DNA of 64,000 nucleotides from Albugo candida (GCA_905220665.1 CAJNAR010000186.1:1-64000); one strand, 5' to 3'. Shown: positions 11,979 to 23,006, counted from the first letter of the stretch. The notes: a model not told the origin generated them from the letters alone. A program made the numbers and translations.

Positions 11979-14900
11979 CTAGGATCCGAGTTGCACTTGC
12001 CGTTCCACTCGCCTGTGCCGGACCCGCAGCAATGATCTTCGACTTCTGAAAAATCCACCAAATGATCCTTGCGTTTCGAGTTGATCCAGTACCTTTGCAA
12101 GCCGAATGCGTTCCTCTTGGTCGTAACACTGTCTTCGAAAGTACCGAACGTGCGCACTAAACGTGGTGTAAATGACGGAAAGTGCTGGAACTGTCGGAGT
12201 TGCTGATCGATGATCGAACAAACGACGATTCCGATCTGTCCAGACGAAGTGCAGTGTCACCGCTTGCAATGCAAGCCATAAATCTGAGATAATTGATAAA
12301 TAATCTTTCCAATCCAACCGTAGTGTTGGTACGATTGCACATGCAATATGCGTCCAACGTGGTCGAGAGGAGAAAAACTGATCCCAACTAGGGAGTAACT
12401 CTCTCCATAACTGTGCCGTGTGATCGCACTCTAGAAAGAGATGTTGATCGGATTCCACTGCCCCACACGAAGGCTGCGTGCACAAGATAATGTCGGGCTG
12501 AATATTTGTTAAGAACCAGAAACGAGATCGAACTGGCAACATTCGAAAGGCGATACGAAACTGTAAATCCTCAAAAATTGGTAATACACGTTTTCGAAGA
12601 TGCCGTGATGTAGCCATAAAAGTTCGAACTCGTTCTGAATCCAGTGCGTCCGATCTCTCCCGTGATGACCAATGTGTCGACATCGGATGACTCTTGGTTG
12701 GTTCGGGAGGTTTCCAGACGATTCGTGATAGTTGTGAGCGTGGAATAGATGGAAAGTAATGTTTCCTTTCCTTGCTTTTTACTCCCACATAAAATGATCT
12801 TCCACTTGTGGTTGGTATAATCCAAGTGATGAGACCAATCGTCGAGTGGATACGCTGGAGAATATGAGTGATTTCATTGTAAAGTCGACTCAGCAACTTT
12901 TCTTCAGACATATCCGAGGTGTTCTGCTCTTCGTCGTTGTAATAGTTGGCGACGAAATCTTCCTTCGTTGGCCATGTGTCGCTTTCACGAAAAAAGTCTT
13001 GCAAACTTCGAACGTCGAAAAGTGTAGCAAACGTTTTTCGAAATGTTCGATGTGGTTCATCCACCATGCCAAGATTGTACCAAACGTTCTGTGTACTCGG
13101 ATGACGAGTAGCAGCTTCGTAATGTAATTTTTGGTCGCAGTGAAACCACATCGGCTGTTCCATGTAGTACTGACGGCGTTGTGAAACATTTAAATCTGAT
13201 ATTGAAATGCTCCAATCCATCTGATGCCACATTTTAAATGCTTGTTTCCACCATGACGATATGCTCTCCCATTGAACCATTTTTCCATGTCGATTTGGTG
13301 CGATGGTGAATATATCCATCGGCTTGTTTGGTCCAAAGGGAGGTTGAATAAGTTGTAATAATTCCGTCGAAGCTGTTGTCCAATTCGCAGGAAGAATTGT
13401 TGACGCATCGGATGCGAACTGCTGAAGGAATTGAATACGTTGTAGCTTTAGTCGTCCCACCAAAAAAGGAACTTGTAGTCCACCATCTTGTCGGCGAAGA
13501 TATAAAAACTCTTTGCTGAGTAGGTGAACATGTTTTGAATCTTTTTTGTGTTTCCGACCAAGCACAAAGCGATTTAACATCGATTGCCACTGTCGAATTG
13601 TCGCTGCTGGTATGTCTACGTGCATCGTGTAATGCCACAAACGTGATAAAATCATCGTCTGCGCAACCAGTAGTCGACCACGAACAGTTCTTGCTGTCGA
13701 AACCATACACCAAACCCATCGTAAAAACGCTTGTCGAGAGTTGAAATAACCATCGAGTGAGTTGGTTTCTGGCCGAACGGAATACCCAAATACTTGACCG
13801 AATCCTCCGGACCCATTATGGTCAAATTGGGAATACGTGGACATGGCTTGGTCCGATTCAACGAGAGCAAGGATGATTTACTCAAGTTGAGTTTCGCACC
13901 CGATCCATCGCAATAGACTTGGACGAGTTCGAGTTGCGTCAAAACACCATTTGGTGTCTCTGAAAGCAATGTCGAATCGTCCGCAAAAAATAATCCAGTT
14001 GCGACAGTCGTGCTATTAATCCAAATGCCATGTTCTTCATGTTGTCGAAGTAAATTTCCCAAAGGTTCGATCGTCATCAGAAAAAGTAATGCTGAGAGAG
14101 GATCACCTTGTTTCACTCCACGTTGTGGTGTAATAGATGGTGTGATATTTCCATTAATCATCAACTGCGCCTTTGTGTTATTGTACAAAAGACGAACCCA
14201 GTCGATGAAACTTTTTCCAACGCCCATTTTTTCCAAAACGCGAAACATGTACGTCCAATTGACTCGATCATAAGCTTTCTCAAAGTCGAGAAAAGTCGCA
14301 TAAGCTTCCTCCCCACGATGAGTGACCAAGTCTTGGATGTCGGTGAGATGTCGAATATGATGATGCATTGACCTTCCTCGCACGAATGCTTTTTGATCTT
14401 GATGGATCAATTTTGGCAAAAAACGTTGCAATCGATACGCCAACACTTTTGAAAGTACTTTGACATCGACACAAAGCAGTGCGATCGGTCGATAGTTGCC
14501 AGGATCACCTCGTGATCCTTTTTTGTACAATAATGTTATTGCTGAGTGACGTTGTGATCGAAGTAGAATTCCTCTTTCCAGCTGATATGCGAACACGATC
14601 TTCAGACACTCGCCAAACGTTTCCGGATCAAGCTGATAAAATGCAGCTGGTAGTCCATCCATACCTGGAGAAGAACTACTCCGCATGTGCTTGATCGCTT
14701 CCGCCATCTCGGTCGTACTTAACCGAGTGGAGAGACGTTCTTGCTCTGCTGAGGCAAGTGAAACTTGAATCGAATCGAGTAACTTTTTTTGCTTTCTTTC
14801 ACTTGGATCATATGAGTCGGTCTCTGAGCTATAAAGAGAGCCCATGACACCACCCCAATGATCTCTGAATTCGTCAATAATCTCCCTCGGGTTCGATGTC

Positions 14901-16158
14901 ACGGTACCACATTTTTTGGTAACATTTTCGATCGGCACGCGACGACAAGAACTATCCGGAGGGCGAAAAAAATGCTTTGAAGAGTTCTCCATATGCTTCA
15001 CGTGATGGTCGAAGCTTTCATCTTGGTTGTATTTCGCGTTGTTTTCGACTGAAAGTCGAAATTGTTCGAGACTCGATTCGTAAAAGTACCGTGACTCATT
15101 GGTGTCGTGGATGCGATATCGAGCTGCTGCGACTTCCAAAACACGCTGGCTAGACTCAACATCACGTCGGCTATCTTGTGCAACCTTTTTTTCGATTCCT
15201 TGAAGCTGTTTCTTGATTTTCGTCTTCCAACTTTCCCACATTTTACCGGGATTCGAAGTTGTCCGTAACTGGTTGAGCACCAAATTCGCTTCCAATTTGA
15301 TAGCTTCGACAACTTTAGGATATTCAAATAGTCGTAATGAGCATTTCCAATATCCTCGACCGGGTGATTGAGTTGGATTGCAAAAGTTACTTTTTGTGCC
15401 AGATGATCTCCCGCATGTCGTGGACGAAAATACGCAGAGCTTTTGTATACCATATTGAATAGCTCTTCCGACATGCAGATATAATCAAGTCGATTCTTGC
15501 GCGGTAATGGTCCTGTAAATACTTTTTCAGTCGGATGCTGGATTCGCCAAGCGTCTACCACACCCAACTGTGAAAGCCATTCCAAACACGCTAATCGACT
15601 TGGTTCGTGTCGAATTGTTCCACTCGAAGCATCGATAGCTGGATCGAGTGGTGTGTTGAAATCACCAAATACGATATGTGATGCGGTCGATTCGAAAGTG
15701 TTGGAAAGCAATAACTCATAAAAACTCACTCGTTCCTCGGCCGTGACCGGTGCATATACATTGTGAATATACACCGGTGCATCGTGAATGAGAAGACGCA
15801 GAACCAAATAACGATTTCGAATGCTTCGATCGGTGAGTTCTTCAGCTGTTGTATAACCGGGAAAGTCCGAACGAAGGATTGTCATGACGCCGCCACTGCG
15901 GTTTTGAGTCGGATGGAGAAAAGCACTGTTGTGATCATTGACAAACATTTTGTGCTGCATTTTTGAGGATAATAAAAATTGAAATGATTCCAGTTGGTTG
16001 TGATCGTGAAACTTGGTTTCTTGAACACAACAAATGGAGTATTGTGATACGATGTGGTCGATAAAAAGATGACCGTTTTTATGTATTCCATTAACATTCA
16101 CCGTGAGTGCTGAGATATTGTTCCACGTTGAAATAATCGAGGAGCCCTTAGCATTCAC
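11979..16158 (-). pseudogene. LINE ORF2 polyprotein, copy C, two single-base deletions
   Basis: The domain order is the same as in copy B: APE endonuclease, reverse transcriptase with FFADDS, and a zf-RVT-like C-terminus. One T is missing near 15378 and one C near 13695 compared with copy B. Restoring both gives 1394 codons, matching copy B exactly. At the copy B lesion (near 6433) copy C is intact, and at both copy C lesions copy B is intact. Together the copies therefore show what the undamaged frame looks like. Confidence 0.9.
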
Positions 16159-18636
16159 GCTGAAGTGGACCAGTAATCAACCTCATTTCACCATCTTGTT
16201 GTGAGAGGTGAAGTGTTGTGTGCTCCTCTGGAAAAAAGCTGAGATTGACGGAAAGCTCAGCGATGTCACCATGGAGAAGTCCACGCCATCTACCTCCAAA
16301 CCATTGCGACCAACACTTTATGCCAACGTCGGAGCGGAAGAAGGATATGATCACATTGGTTGGAAGTAAACGACAATGATGACCCGGAATCCAGATCACT
16401 GGTCCATCGGTGAGATATTGGATCCAGTGGTCGTTGGTGTAGAATGTCGGAGCAGTACACATGAATAAAAGTTCCAACAACGCGAGAGCTTTCGTTGCTC
16501 GAGTCAAACCGATAACGATGTCCGGCACTGACGTCCACCACGACATTACTTTCTCGAACAGAACAGATCGCTTGGAGGGAACTTTTCCACCAACGTGGCG
16601 ACTCCATCGCGTCGCAAACGTAACATCTTCGCCGAGATTGTGAGTTGCAAAAACGCGATTTATCATAAGTAGATGAGCCACTTCATCCAAAGCTTTATCA
16701 TTCGACTCCATACATGCAAGTAGCACACCATTCATCGTGATCGGATGATCAAGTGCCGCTCGGATGATTTTGTCCGGATTTGTGCAGAACTGGATTAGCT
16801 TCCGCACATGAGGGATGCAAGAATCCGCTTGAACCAGCTTGTCCGGTCGGAGTGAGTGAAGGGCATTTTTCGAATCGATTTCCATCAGCTCCCCTATTTC
16901 ACCAACTCGGGTTGGTCGTTCCGATTTCTCGATTGTTGTATGACGTTTTTGATAAAAGTGTGCCGCCTCTTTCGAGGTGGCCACCTCTTTTGGCATCCGT
17001 GCTTTCACGGGGATGATTTGGACGCGATTGCCATTCTCTGGATTGGCAACCGCTGTTACTTCTTCGATCTCCACCTCCATAGTTGCGAGCACGGAAAAAT
17101 AGTTACTCGTCGCTAGTTTCGGAAGCGCAAGAGGTGGTGCTTTGGAGACCATTTGGTCGAACGGCTCCACCCGATTACGTTTTCCACTCGTCCAAGCCAA
17201 CTTCATGGATACATCCCCATCCCGCTCTACCCGTGGTTGTGAGTATGACTGACTGGTCAGTTGGAGGATGGGAGGTGTGGGTTGCAATAAAGCTTGTGCT
17301 CCTGGTGGTGTGATAGTGGGGGGAGTGTTGAGCTCCAACGAGATTTGATCGGAGAGCTTCCGGTCAGGTTTTCTCGCCACCAATTCCTTACTGGGAACTG
17401 GATTCACCACCTTTTGTGGTGCCACCACGAGTGCCGCTGGTTCGGTTGTATGTTTCTGGTTCTTTTGTTGTTTTTGGGTGTTGTGAATCTGAGTTGCAGA
17501 TTGATTTTTGCGTTGTTTTGGATTGTTTTGCTTGCTTTGGTGTTGCCGTGCTCCCGGGGTTGATGTAGCACCCAAATCCAAGCAATAAGGACCACGTTGA
17601 CCAAAACGTGGTCGTTCCGTTGGAATAGGAGCATTCTTACCCCGTACTGGGTAGAGCTGTTTGTCGTAAGCGATTTGTTCAATCACTTTACCAACTCGAA
17701 CCAGTTGTTGGGGGCACGTCAAACTACCGAAGTAAACTCGCCAAGTCGACATCACCACTGCCTTTGTGGGAATCGTCTCGCGGAAGGTGTCATACACCAC
17801 TTGACATCCTAGTTGGTGAAGAGCACGGAGAATGTTGTTCCGTTCTTCCTCCACGCCTACGCCGAAAACATCGAGGTAGTACTTTGTTTCAAGAGTATCA
17901 AACTCCCGAAAAAAGTACTTTCCCCAAGGATAGTCACCGGCTGACACTCCAACTGTTGGCAGGCATCCGCCGTGGTGACCATCACTCTGATGTTTCCCCC
18001 AGGCATTTTGGACACCTGAGCGATTGACCGGCTCTCCAGTAGGCTTTCAAAAACCGGATTACCGTGGTCTCGCATCAGGGATGTTAGTATTTTTCCATTT
18101 GGAGTACGGGTCAAGGACTGGCCCGTCTCCAAGACCATCGGGAAGGTTGCTTTCCGGATTTGGAAAGGTCTTGCTGCTTCCAATTTAGCAGACAGAACCG
18201 ACCAATCCGGGTGCTCCCCATCAGCATATAGCTGCAATATAGCCTCGATATCCGAGGCTTTCGGCTTTGCGAGCTCTACGCGAAATTTCGCTCGAGCTCT
18301 AGCCTGGTCCTTACGCAAGGACTCCTGTGACTTGATAAGGTCAGCAAGCGTGGGACTTTTAGTGTCGTCCACACTTGCAGTTGCCTTTGGGTCACCCTGT
18401 GACGAGGCAACGACAGTACCGCATGTACCACCGGTATCAGATCCGACTCGGGTAGTACCGGTATGAACCTGTACCGTCACACTGGGGGTGGGGGTACTTT
18501 CCACGTCATCACACAGGGGTGATGACGCATCAACAATCATGCAATCACCCAAGGCTGGGTGACTCATGAGGGTTGCCACGTCACTACAAGTGGACGCTAG
18601 CACCCTGGGTTGTGTCGATATGTCGACTTGAACCAT
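16148..18636 (-). pseudogene. LINE ORF1, copy C, one frameshift
   Basis: The reading frame is shared with copies A and B but broken near 17925, where an A is missing in the GAAAAG run on the coding strand. Copy A has its own independent indel within about 12 bp of this site. The first 250 codons and the stretch to about 17.6 kb resemble copy A. The C-terminal half is almost identical to copy B. The 11-nt overlap with ORF2 is conserved. Confidence 0.88.
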
Positions 18637-18728
18637 TGTTTTCGAGAGGAAGGAGTTGAAAAAAGTTGTTTTTTCGAGTTGTTTTTACTAAATTGGCGGG
18701 TTATTTAGTAGCCGGCAAATTGAGAAGT

Positions 18729-18735
18729 GCCTCGG

Positions 18736-18790
<55 letters not shown>

Positions 18791-18801
18791 GGGTCGCGGC
18801 A
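18729..18801 (+). tRNA. tRNA-Phe (anticodon GAA)
   Basis: A 73-nt cloverleaf can be folded. The D stem is GCTC/GAGC, the anticodon stem TCAGA/TCTGA with loop CTGAAGA (anticodon 18762-18764), the variable loop AGGTC, the T arm CCTGG-TTCGATC-CCGGG, and the discriminator base A. The internal A box (TAGCTCAGTTGG) and B box (GGTTCGATCC) are intact. The acceptor stem GCCTCGG/TCGCGGC has a T-C mismatch at pair 4 and a G-T wobble at pair 7. The canonical partner of the 3' strand would be GCCGCGA. The first 18 bases are the LINE junction sequence. Confidence 0.95.
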
Positions 18802-18818
18802 ATTTATCGTCTGCTCCG

Positions 18819-18823
18819 TTTTT
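18819..18823 (+). terminator. RNA polymerase III terminator of tRNA-Phe
   Basis: A run of five T lies 17 nt after the tRNA, as expected for pol III termination. Confidence 0.7.
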
Positions 18824-18866
18824 CTTGCCTACCCGGTAATATTCCTATATCTACCGGGTAGGCAAG
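18824..18866. repeat. Perfect 15-bp inverted repeat with 13-nt loop, just after tRNA-Phe
   Basis: The arms cttgcctacccggta (18824-18838) and taccgggtaggcaag (18852-18866) are exact reverse complements separated by an AT-rich 13-nt loop. The hairpin starts directly after the pol III T run. Its role is unknown. It could be a remnant of a small inverted-repeat element or a structure in a read-through transcript. Confidence 0.8.
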
Positions 18867-19302
18867 CAGTCATTATGATTTTCGTTGTCTTATCCTGCAA
18901 TTGTGTGAAGGGTGAGTCCACTTGTGTAAATAAGTATGGCAATCGCTTCAACCTGGTATTTTGAGTCAGTAAGCAGCAGAGAGTCCTTCACATTGTCACC
19001 AGATATTAAATATCTTCATTCTCACGTTTTTTTTTTGTGGGATATGCGCATATCTTTAGGTCATCGGCGTTAACATTTGTATATTTTATAGCAAGAAGCT
19101 ATGATGAGCTGTATCTACTAATGATATCTCTGTCAGTAGTTCCACCCGTCAACCGTCAGAAAAGGTAATGACTGCTCGCTGTGTCGTTATACAGAAACTT
19201 TGTTCAGACTTTAAGTAACGTATTGAAACAGTTCTAATTTCTACTTTTAACTCTGTCTTATCAATCAATCAAAATCAAGTACCGCTATTCTTTCTATAAT
19301 AA

Positions 19303-22300
19303 ATGTCGACAAGCGACACAACACATCACATAACCTCATCCTATAAACTGTTTCCTCCTTTACCCTTCAGCGACGCATCCTCACACACTCACAAAGTTGA
19401 GGACATCAATTACATTGCCTCCAACGACATCAAAGGTCCTCAATTTGATCTAACGATAGGTATCATGCTGTCCCCAAAAGCCGACGAAGACACCCACGAA
19501 ATGCAGATGGAAGATACAACTTCTCACTCCGAAAATCCACTCAATAGACGTGCAATTGCACAAAAGCCATTTGTTCCAACAACGACAACCATAGTATCTG
19601 AGTACTCGTCAGTAATGAGGAGAAAAGATTCAGGGCGCTCTCCTCATTTTTACGACGCGATGAGTACTCCTGGAGACACAGGCAATGGAATTGGGACACC
19701 ACGCACCCAAATTGTGACTGAAGTAGCGACTCCTTTTGGGATGTTGATGCCCAAGCCTGAGTGTACGACCAATACAAAACAATGTCCAATGCTGGACTCA
19801 CTCGTCCGATCTCATATTTCCATTCAGGAGACTCAGAAGTATACATTTGCGGTCGTATTGAAGACACAGAATCAGGTCGTCTCACTTGTAAGACAACGAT
19901 CTAAAGATGGAGCTTCTATTGGACTCAACTTGACCAGTCAGATTGCCAAGCTTCAGGAAAAATGTGTACGTCGACTCGTGCAAGCAGGTCTCGGAGTTTG
20001 TATCTTGGACAATGATACACCCGTTGATGAAAAACACGCAGAGATCAAGCAGAATAGTCGTAATTTGTGTATTCTGATCAATCCGAAGAAAGACCCTGAG
20101 CTGCTCATCCACGAATTCAAACGAGAAATTGATGAGATTTCAATCAAACAAGGAGAAGCGATCGATCGGATAGGCGAAGAATCGCTCGATACTATCAAAG
20201 GAATGTGTTTTTCTCCCGCATTGGAACTCCAATTGACACAAAACATTATTCAAAATGCATTTCGAGACTACGATATCGAAGACTGGGTGGTTTCTTGTGA
20301 CAATTTATTGACAGTTCGTGACATGGTGCAAGACTGCTTCCCTCTACACGATCGAAAATTCAATCGTGCATTCTTCCACGAGTATCAGAAACAGACGCTG
20401 GTATTTGGAGTGAGAAACACTACAAGAGACAATCAGCATCGTTGGGCAGTTGAAGAGCTTCGGCTTCATTTTGGCGAGCGGGTTGCTTTCTTATTTGCTT
20501 TCATGCACATTTACACAAAACTGCTAATGCCGTTGATGCTTATCACTTGTGGTTACTATCTGTCGATGCGATTTTTACACGGATACGTATGGCGAACGTA
20601 TTTGCGCGGTCTCGCAATCATTGGTATTTGTGTGTCGTGTGTGTGGGCACCGACGTTTCTTTTGTGTTGGGAACGTGAAACGTGTCTTCTCGTTGAGAAA
20701 TGGAATCTCACGCGATACAAAAATACTGTTTTTGAGAAAAATGATTCAAATCCATCGTTTCAATACATTTGGAAGCGGAATGCGATTACGAATGAGATGG
20801 AAAAAGTGCCTAAAAAGCGAAATGTATATCTTATTCAAGTGACTATGCTCTTGTACGTTGGATTTAGTGCCATCATTCAATGCATTTGCCTTCTTCCATT
20901 CATACAGTGGTACGTGTACGCAAAGCAGGCGCCAACGTGCTCGGCATGTCATTCCTCCAACAATCACTCTTACCCGTGTATTTGGTTCATGACGTGCTTT
21001 ACAGCCGAATCTTCACGGCTCGGCACCGATCGGTGGATGTACATTTTATCGCAAGGAGTCATTTTGGGGCTTTTGATTGATATTTTCTTTTTCGAATTAT
21101 TTAATTGGATTTCCGAAAAGTTTGTGCAATGGGAAAATTGTGTGAAAAAATCAGAATACGAAAATCGTTTGATTCATCGGCGCTTTGTTTTCGTATGGAG
21201 CAATTGGTTTTTCTGGTTCCTTTTCCTTGCGTTTGTGTACCTTCCTTTCGGTAAGGAGTTTATGATGGCGTTGAAGAAGTCTCCATTGCAGTGGCTTGCG
21301 CCTTACGACTTTGATCCGACTTTCTTGACGCTTGACACGTTATTTGTGACTCCGCTGGTAGTAACTCAGCTACTTAACATGTTACTGGAAACGATCGTGC
21401 CGTATCTCGTTCGAAAGTGGCGCGGGAAGCCGATTTTCTACAAGAAGAGTTTGCTGCTTACGACGTGTATTTTTCTGCGAAGTATTGCGAATCGATGGAA
21501 GCGATCGGCAGACGAGGACAATCCCGTCGAAACGGATGGAAATAGATACAAGTGCATAGTGCTTAGCGCTAAACGATTAGTAGCGGCTGTGAAGCAGAAG
21601 ACGAATTTTCAAGTGGCAGTGTTAATGAAATCGGATGATTGCAATCAGTATACAGCACATGAGATTATTGCCGAATCAAAATTGCCAGTGTTTGAACCGG
21701 TATACGACTACTTGGATGCGTGTATACAATTCTCTTATGTTGTGATGTTTACTGTTGTGTGGCCTTTGCTCCCTCTCCCAGCTTTTATAAACAATCTTCT
21801 CGAAGTGCGTGGTGATGCATTCCGCCTTTTATTCGCGCATCGTCGCCCAATGCCGCGGAGAGATACGTCAATTGGAGAATGGACCACAGTCTTATCGTAT
21901 GCGAACAATATCGGTATTGCTGTGGTCGCCGCTCTCATCGTCATATATCATTTAGGGTACATTCTCACTTTGTGTGACTTCACATTTTCGGATGGTCACG
22001 TAGTCCCATTCAGTACAATCAATCAGACACTTGTTTCGGATCCCGTAGCGTGTCAGAGGCAGATTGGTGCTATGGAGGAGTACGCTATTGTGAATCAGAT
22101 TGTTCTGTTTGTTGTTTTGGAGCATATTGGATTTTGTATCAAGTATTTGATTTTACAACTGGAGAAAAAACCTTTTCAAATACGAAATGCCGCCTATCAG
22201 CGTCTCAAACAAATTCAAGATCTTACTGGGAAACAAAGTGCCAAAACAGCTCAATTTAAGTATATTTGTGCGTTAAAGCGATTGTACGAAAAACACGATC

Positions 22301-22659
22301 CTGAAAACGTTTGTTATTTGGGAGAGGTGGAACTGATCGAGTTTCTTGCCGATTGGCTGTGTAAGCATCCTTCGGACTTGCAGCCGTCTTCCAGTATCAT
22401 CTTTCGCTATATGGACAAGGCCGGGATTGGAGGGATTCCGTTCGCTACGTGTTGTCTCATGCTCCAGCACGTGCAACACGATCGATTCTTCTCGTGTTTG
22501 CTGGGGATATATGATTCATGCAACTCTCAGTGGATTGAGACAATAAAAGGCACAACAGACGCGCTTGAATTTAGAGAGACAATGAACCGAATGTCAGCAT
22601 GTCGTGAGAGCAGCGGTACGCTGTCTCGAGACTCGTCCTTCTTCCCAGTGACTCCGTAA
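19303..22659 (+). CDS. Anoctamin/TMEM16 family membrane protein (1118 aa)
   Basis: This single-exon gene encodes a Ca2+-dependent chloride channel or phospholipid scramblase homologue. After a hydrophilic N-terminus of about 370 residues comes the family hallmark HFGERVAFLFAFMHIYTK (about 390) leading into the first transmembrane helix, then about ten membrane segments. The calcium-site region is recognisable: acidic residues in YDYLDACIQF and in NNLLEVRGDAF correspond to the helix-7 and helix-8 ligands of animal TMEM16 proteins, and RRPMPRRDTSIGEW follows as in the family. The C-terminus (about 1000-1118) is cytoplasmic. Whether it is a channel or a scramblase cannot be told. The ATG at 19303 is the first in a long open frame. 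It is the first gene to the right of the LINE/tRNA junction. Confidence 0.92.
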   Translation: MSTSDTTHHITSSYKLFPPLPFSDASSHTHKVEDINYIASNDIKGPQFDLTIGIMLSPKADEDTHEMQMEDTTSHSENPLNRRAIAQKPFVPTTTTIVSEYSSVMRRKDSGRSPHFYDAMSTPGDTGNGIGTPRTQIVTEVATPFGMLMPKPECTTNTKQCPMLDSLVRSHISIQETQKYTFAVVLKTQNQVVSLVRQRSKDGASIGLNLTSQIAKLQEKCVRRLVQAGLGVCILDNDTPVDEKHAEIKQNSRNLCILINPKKDPELLIHEFKREIDEISIKQGEAIDRIGEESLDTIKGMCFSPALELQLTQNIIQNAFRDYDIEDWVVSCDNLLTVRDMVQDCFPLHDRKFNRAFFHEYQKQTLVFGVRNTTRDNQHRWAVEELRLHFGERVAFLFAFMHIYTKLLMPLMLITCGYYLSMRFLHGYVWRTYLRGLAIIGICVSCVWAPTFLLCWERETCLLVEKWNLTRYKNTVFEKNDSNPSFQYIWKRNAITNEMEKVPKKRNVYLIQVTMLLYVGFSAIIQCICLLPFIQWYVYAKQAPTCSACHSSNNHSYPCIWFMTCFTAESSRLGTDRWMYILSQGVILGLLIDIFFFELFNWISEKFVQWENCVKKSEYENRLIHRRFVFVWSNWFFWFLFLAFVYLPFGKEFMMALKKSPLQWLAPYDFDPTFLTLDTLFVTPLVVTQLLNMLLETIVPYLVRKWRGKPIFYKKSLLLTTCIFLRSIANRWKRSADEDNPVETDGNRYKCIVLSAKRLVAAVKQKTNFQVAVLMKSDDCNQYTAHEIIAESKLPVFEPVYDYLDACIQFSYVVMFTVVWPLLPLPAFINNLLEVRGDAFRLLFAHRRPMPRRDTSIGEWTTVLSYANNIGIAVVAALIVIYHLGYILTLCDFTFSDGHVVPFSTINQTLVSDPVACQRQIGAMEEYAIVNQIVLFVVLEHIGFCIKYLILQLEKKPFQIRNAAYQRLKQIQDLTGKQSAKTAQFKYICALKRLYEKHDPENVCYLGEVELIEFLADWLCKHPSDLQPSSSIIFRYMDKAGIGGIPFATCCLMLQHVQHDRFFSCLLGIYDSCNSQWIETIKGTTDALEFRETMNRMSACRESSGTLSRDSSFFPVTP

Positions 22660-22841
22660 TGCTGTCGCATTCATTCTGACCAACCGGCGTGTGAAGTTGT
22701 CTTGCAAGCTCAGTCCCATAGTTTACCTTAGTCTCAACTTCAACTGTAGCGTCCATCAAAAAGAGAAACGTTTCAGGAAAGAAGCACAGATCTTATTTTT
22801 CATACAAGTGAAAGGATTGAAAATTGATACAAATTGGTACA

Positions 22842-23006
22842 ATGTCGGGTCGTCAATCTTCAGCGAATAATCGATCAAATCAATTGAATCCAAACAACTC
22901 TGAATATCGGGGATCAGGGTCCAGAGAATACTCTCAAAGTGAGAGAAACAACTATTCGCGACAAGTGAACCCAAATGATTCGACGTATGCGAAATCGCGT
23001 GGATGA
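22842..23006 (+). CDS. Small Asn/Ser-rich protein with two NPN repeats (54 aa), function unknown
   Basis: This short ORF starts at the ATG at 22842 (MSGRQSSANN). It contains two related blocks, LNPNNSEYRGSGS and VNPNDSTYAKSRG, so the unit is roughly (L/V)NPN(N/D)S-x-Y. It is hydrophilic, with no signal peptide or membrane segment. I do not recognise the family with certainty; small NPN-Y proteins ending in SRG-like segments occur in several eukaryotes. The repeat structure argues that it is real, but the length leaves doubt. Confidence 0.55.
   Translation: MSGRQSSANNRSNQLNPNNSEYRGSGSREYSQSERNNYSRQVNPNDSTYAKSRG

Larger units (their letters stand above)
11664..18728 (-). mobile_element. LINE retrotransposon copy C, full length (about 7.07 kb), adjoining tRNA-Phe
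   Basis: This is a complete element whose 5' end abuts the first base of the intact tRNA-Phe gene. From its 3' end to about 17.4 kb it is nearly identical to copy B. From about 17.6 kb to its 5' end it is closer to copy A (for example FDTLETKYYLDVFGV, RPRFGQRGPYCLDLGA), so it is a mosaic. Its position next to the regenerated target suggests it is the youngest insertion. ORF1 has one single-base deletion and ORF2 has two. Confidence 0.93.
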
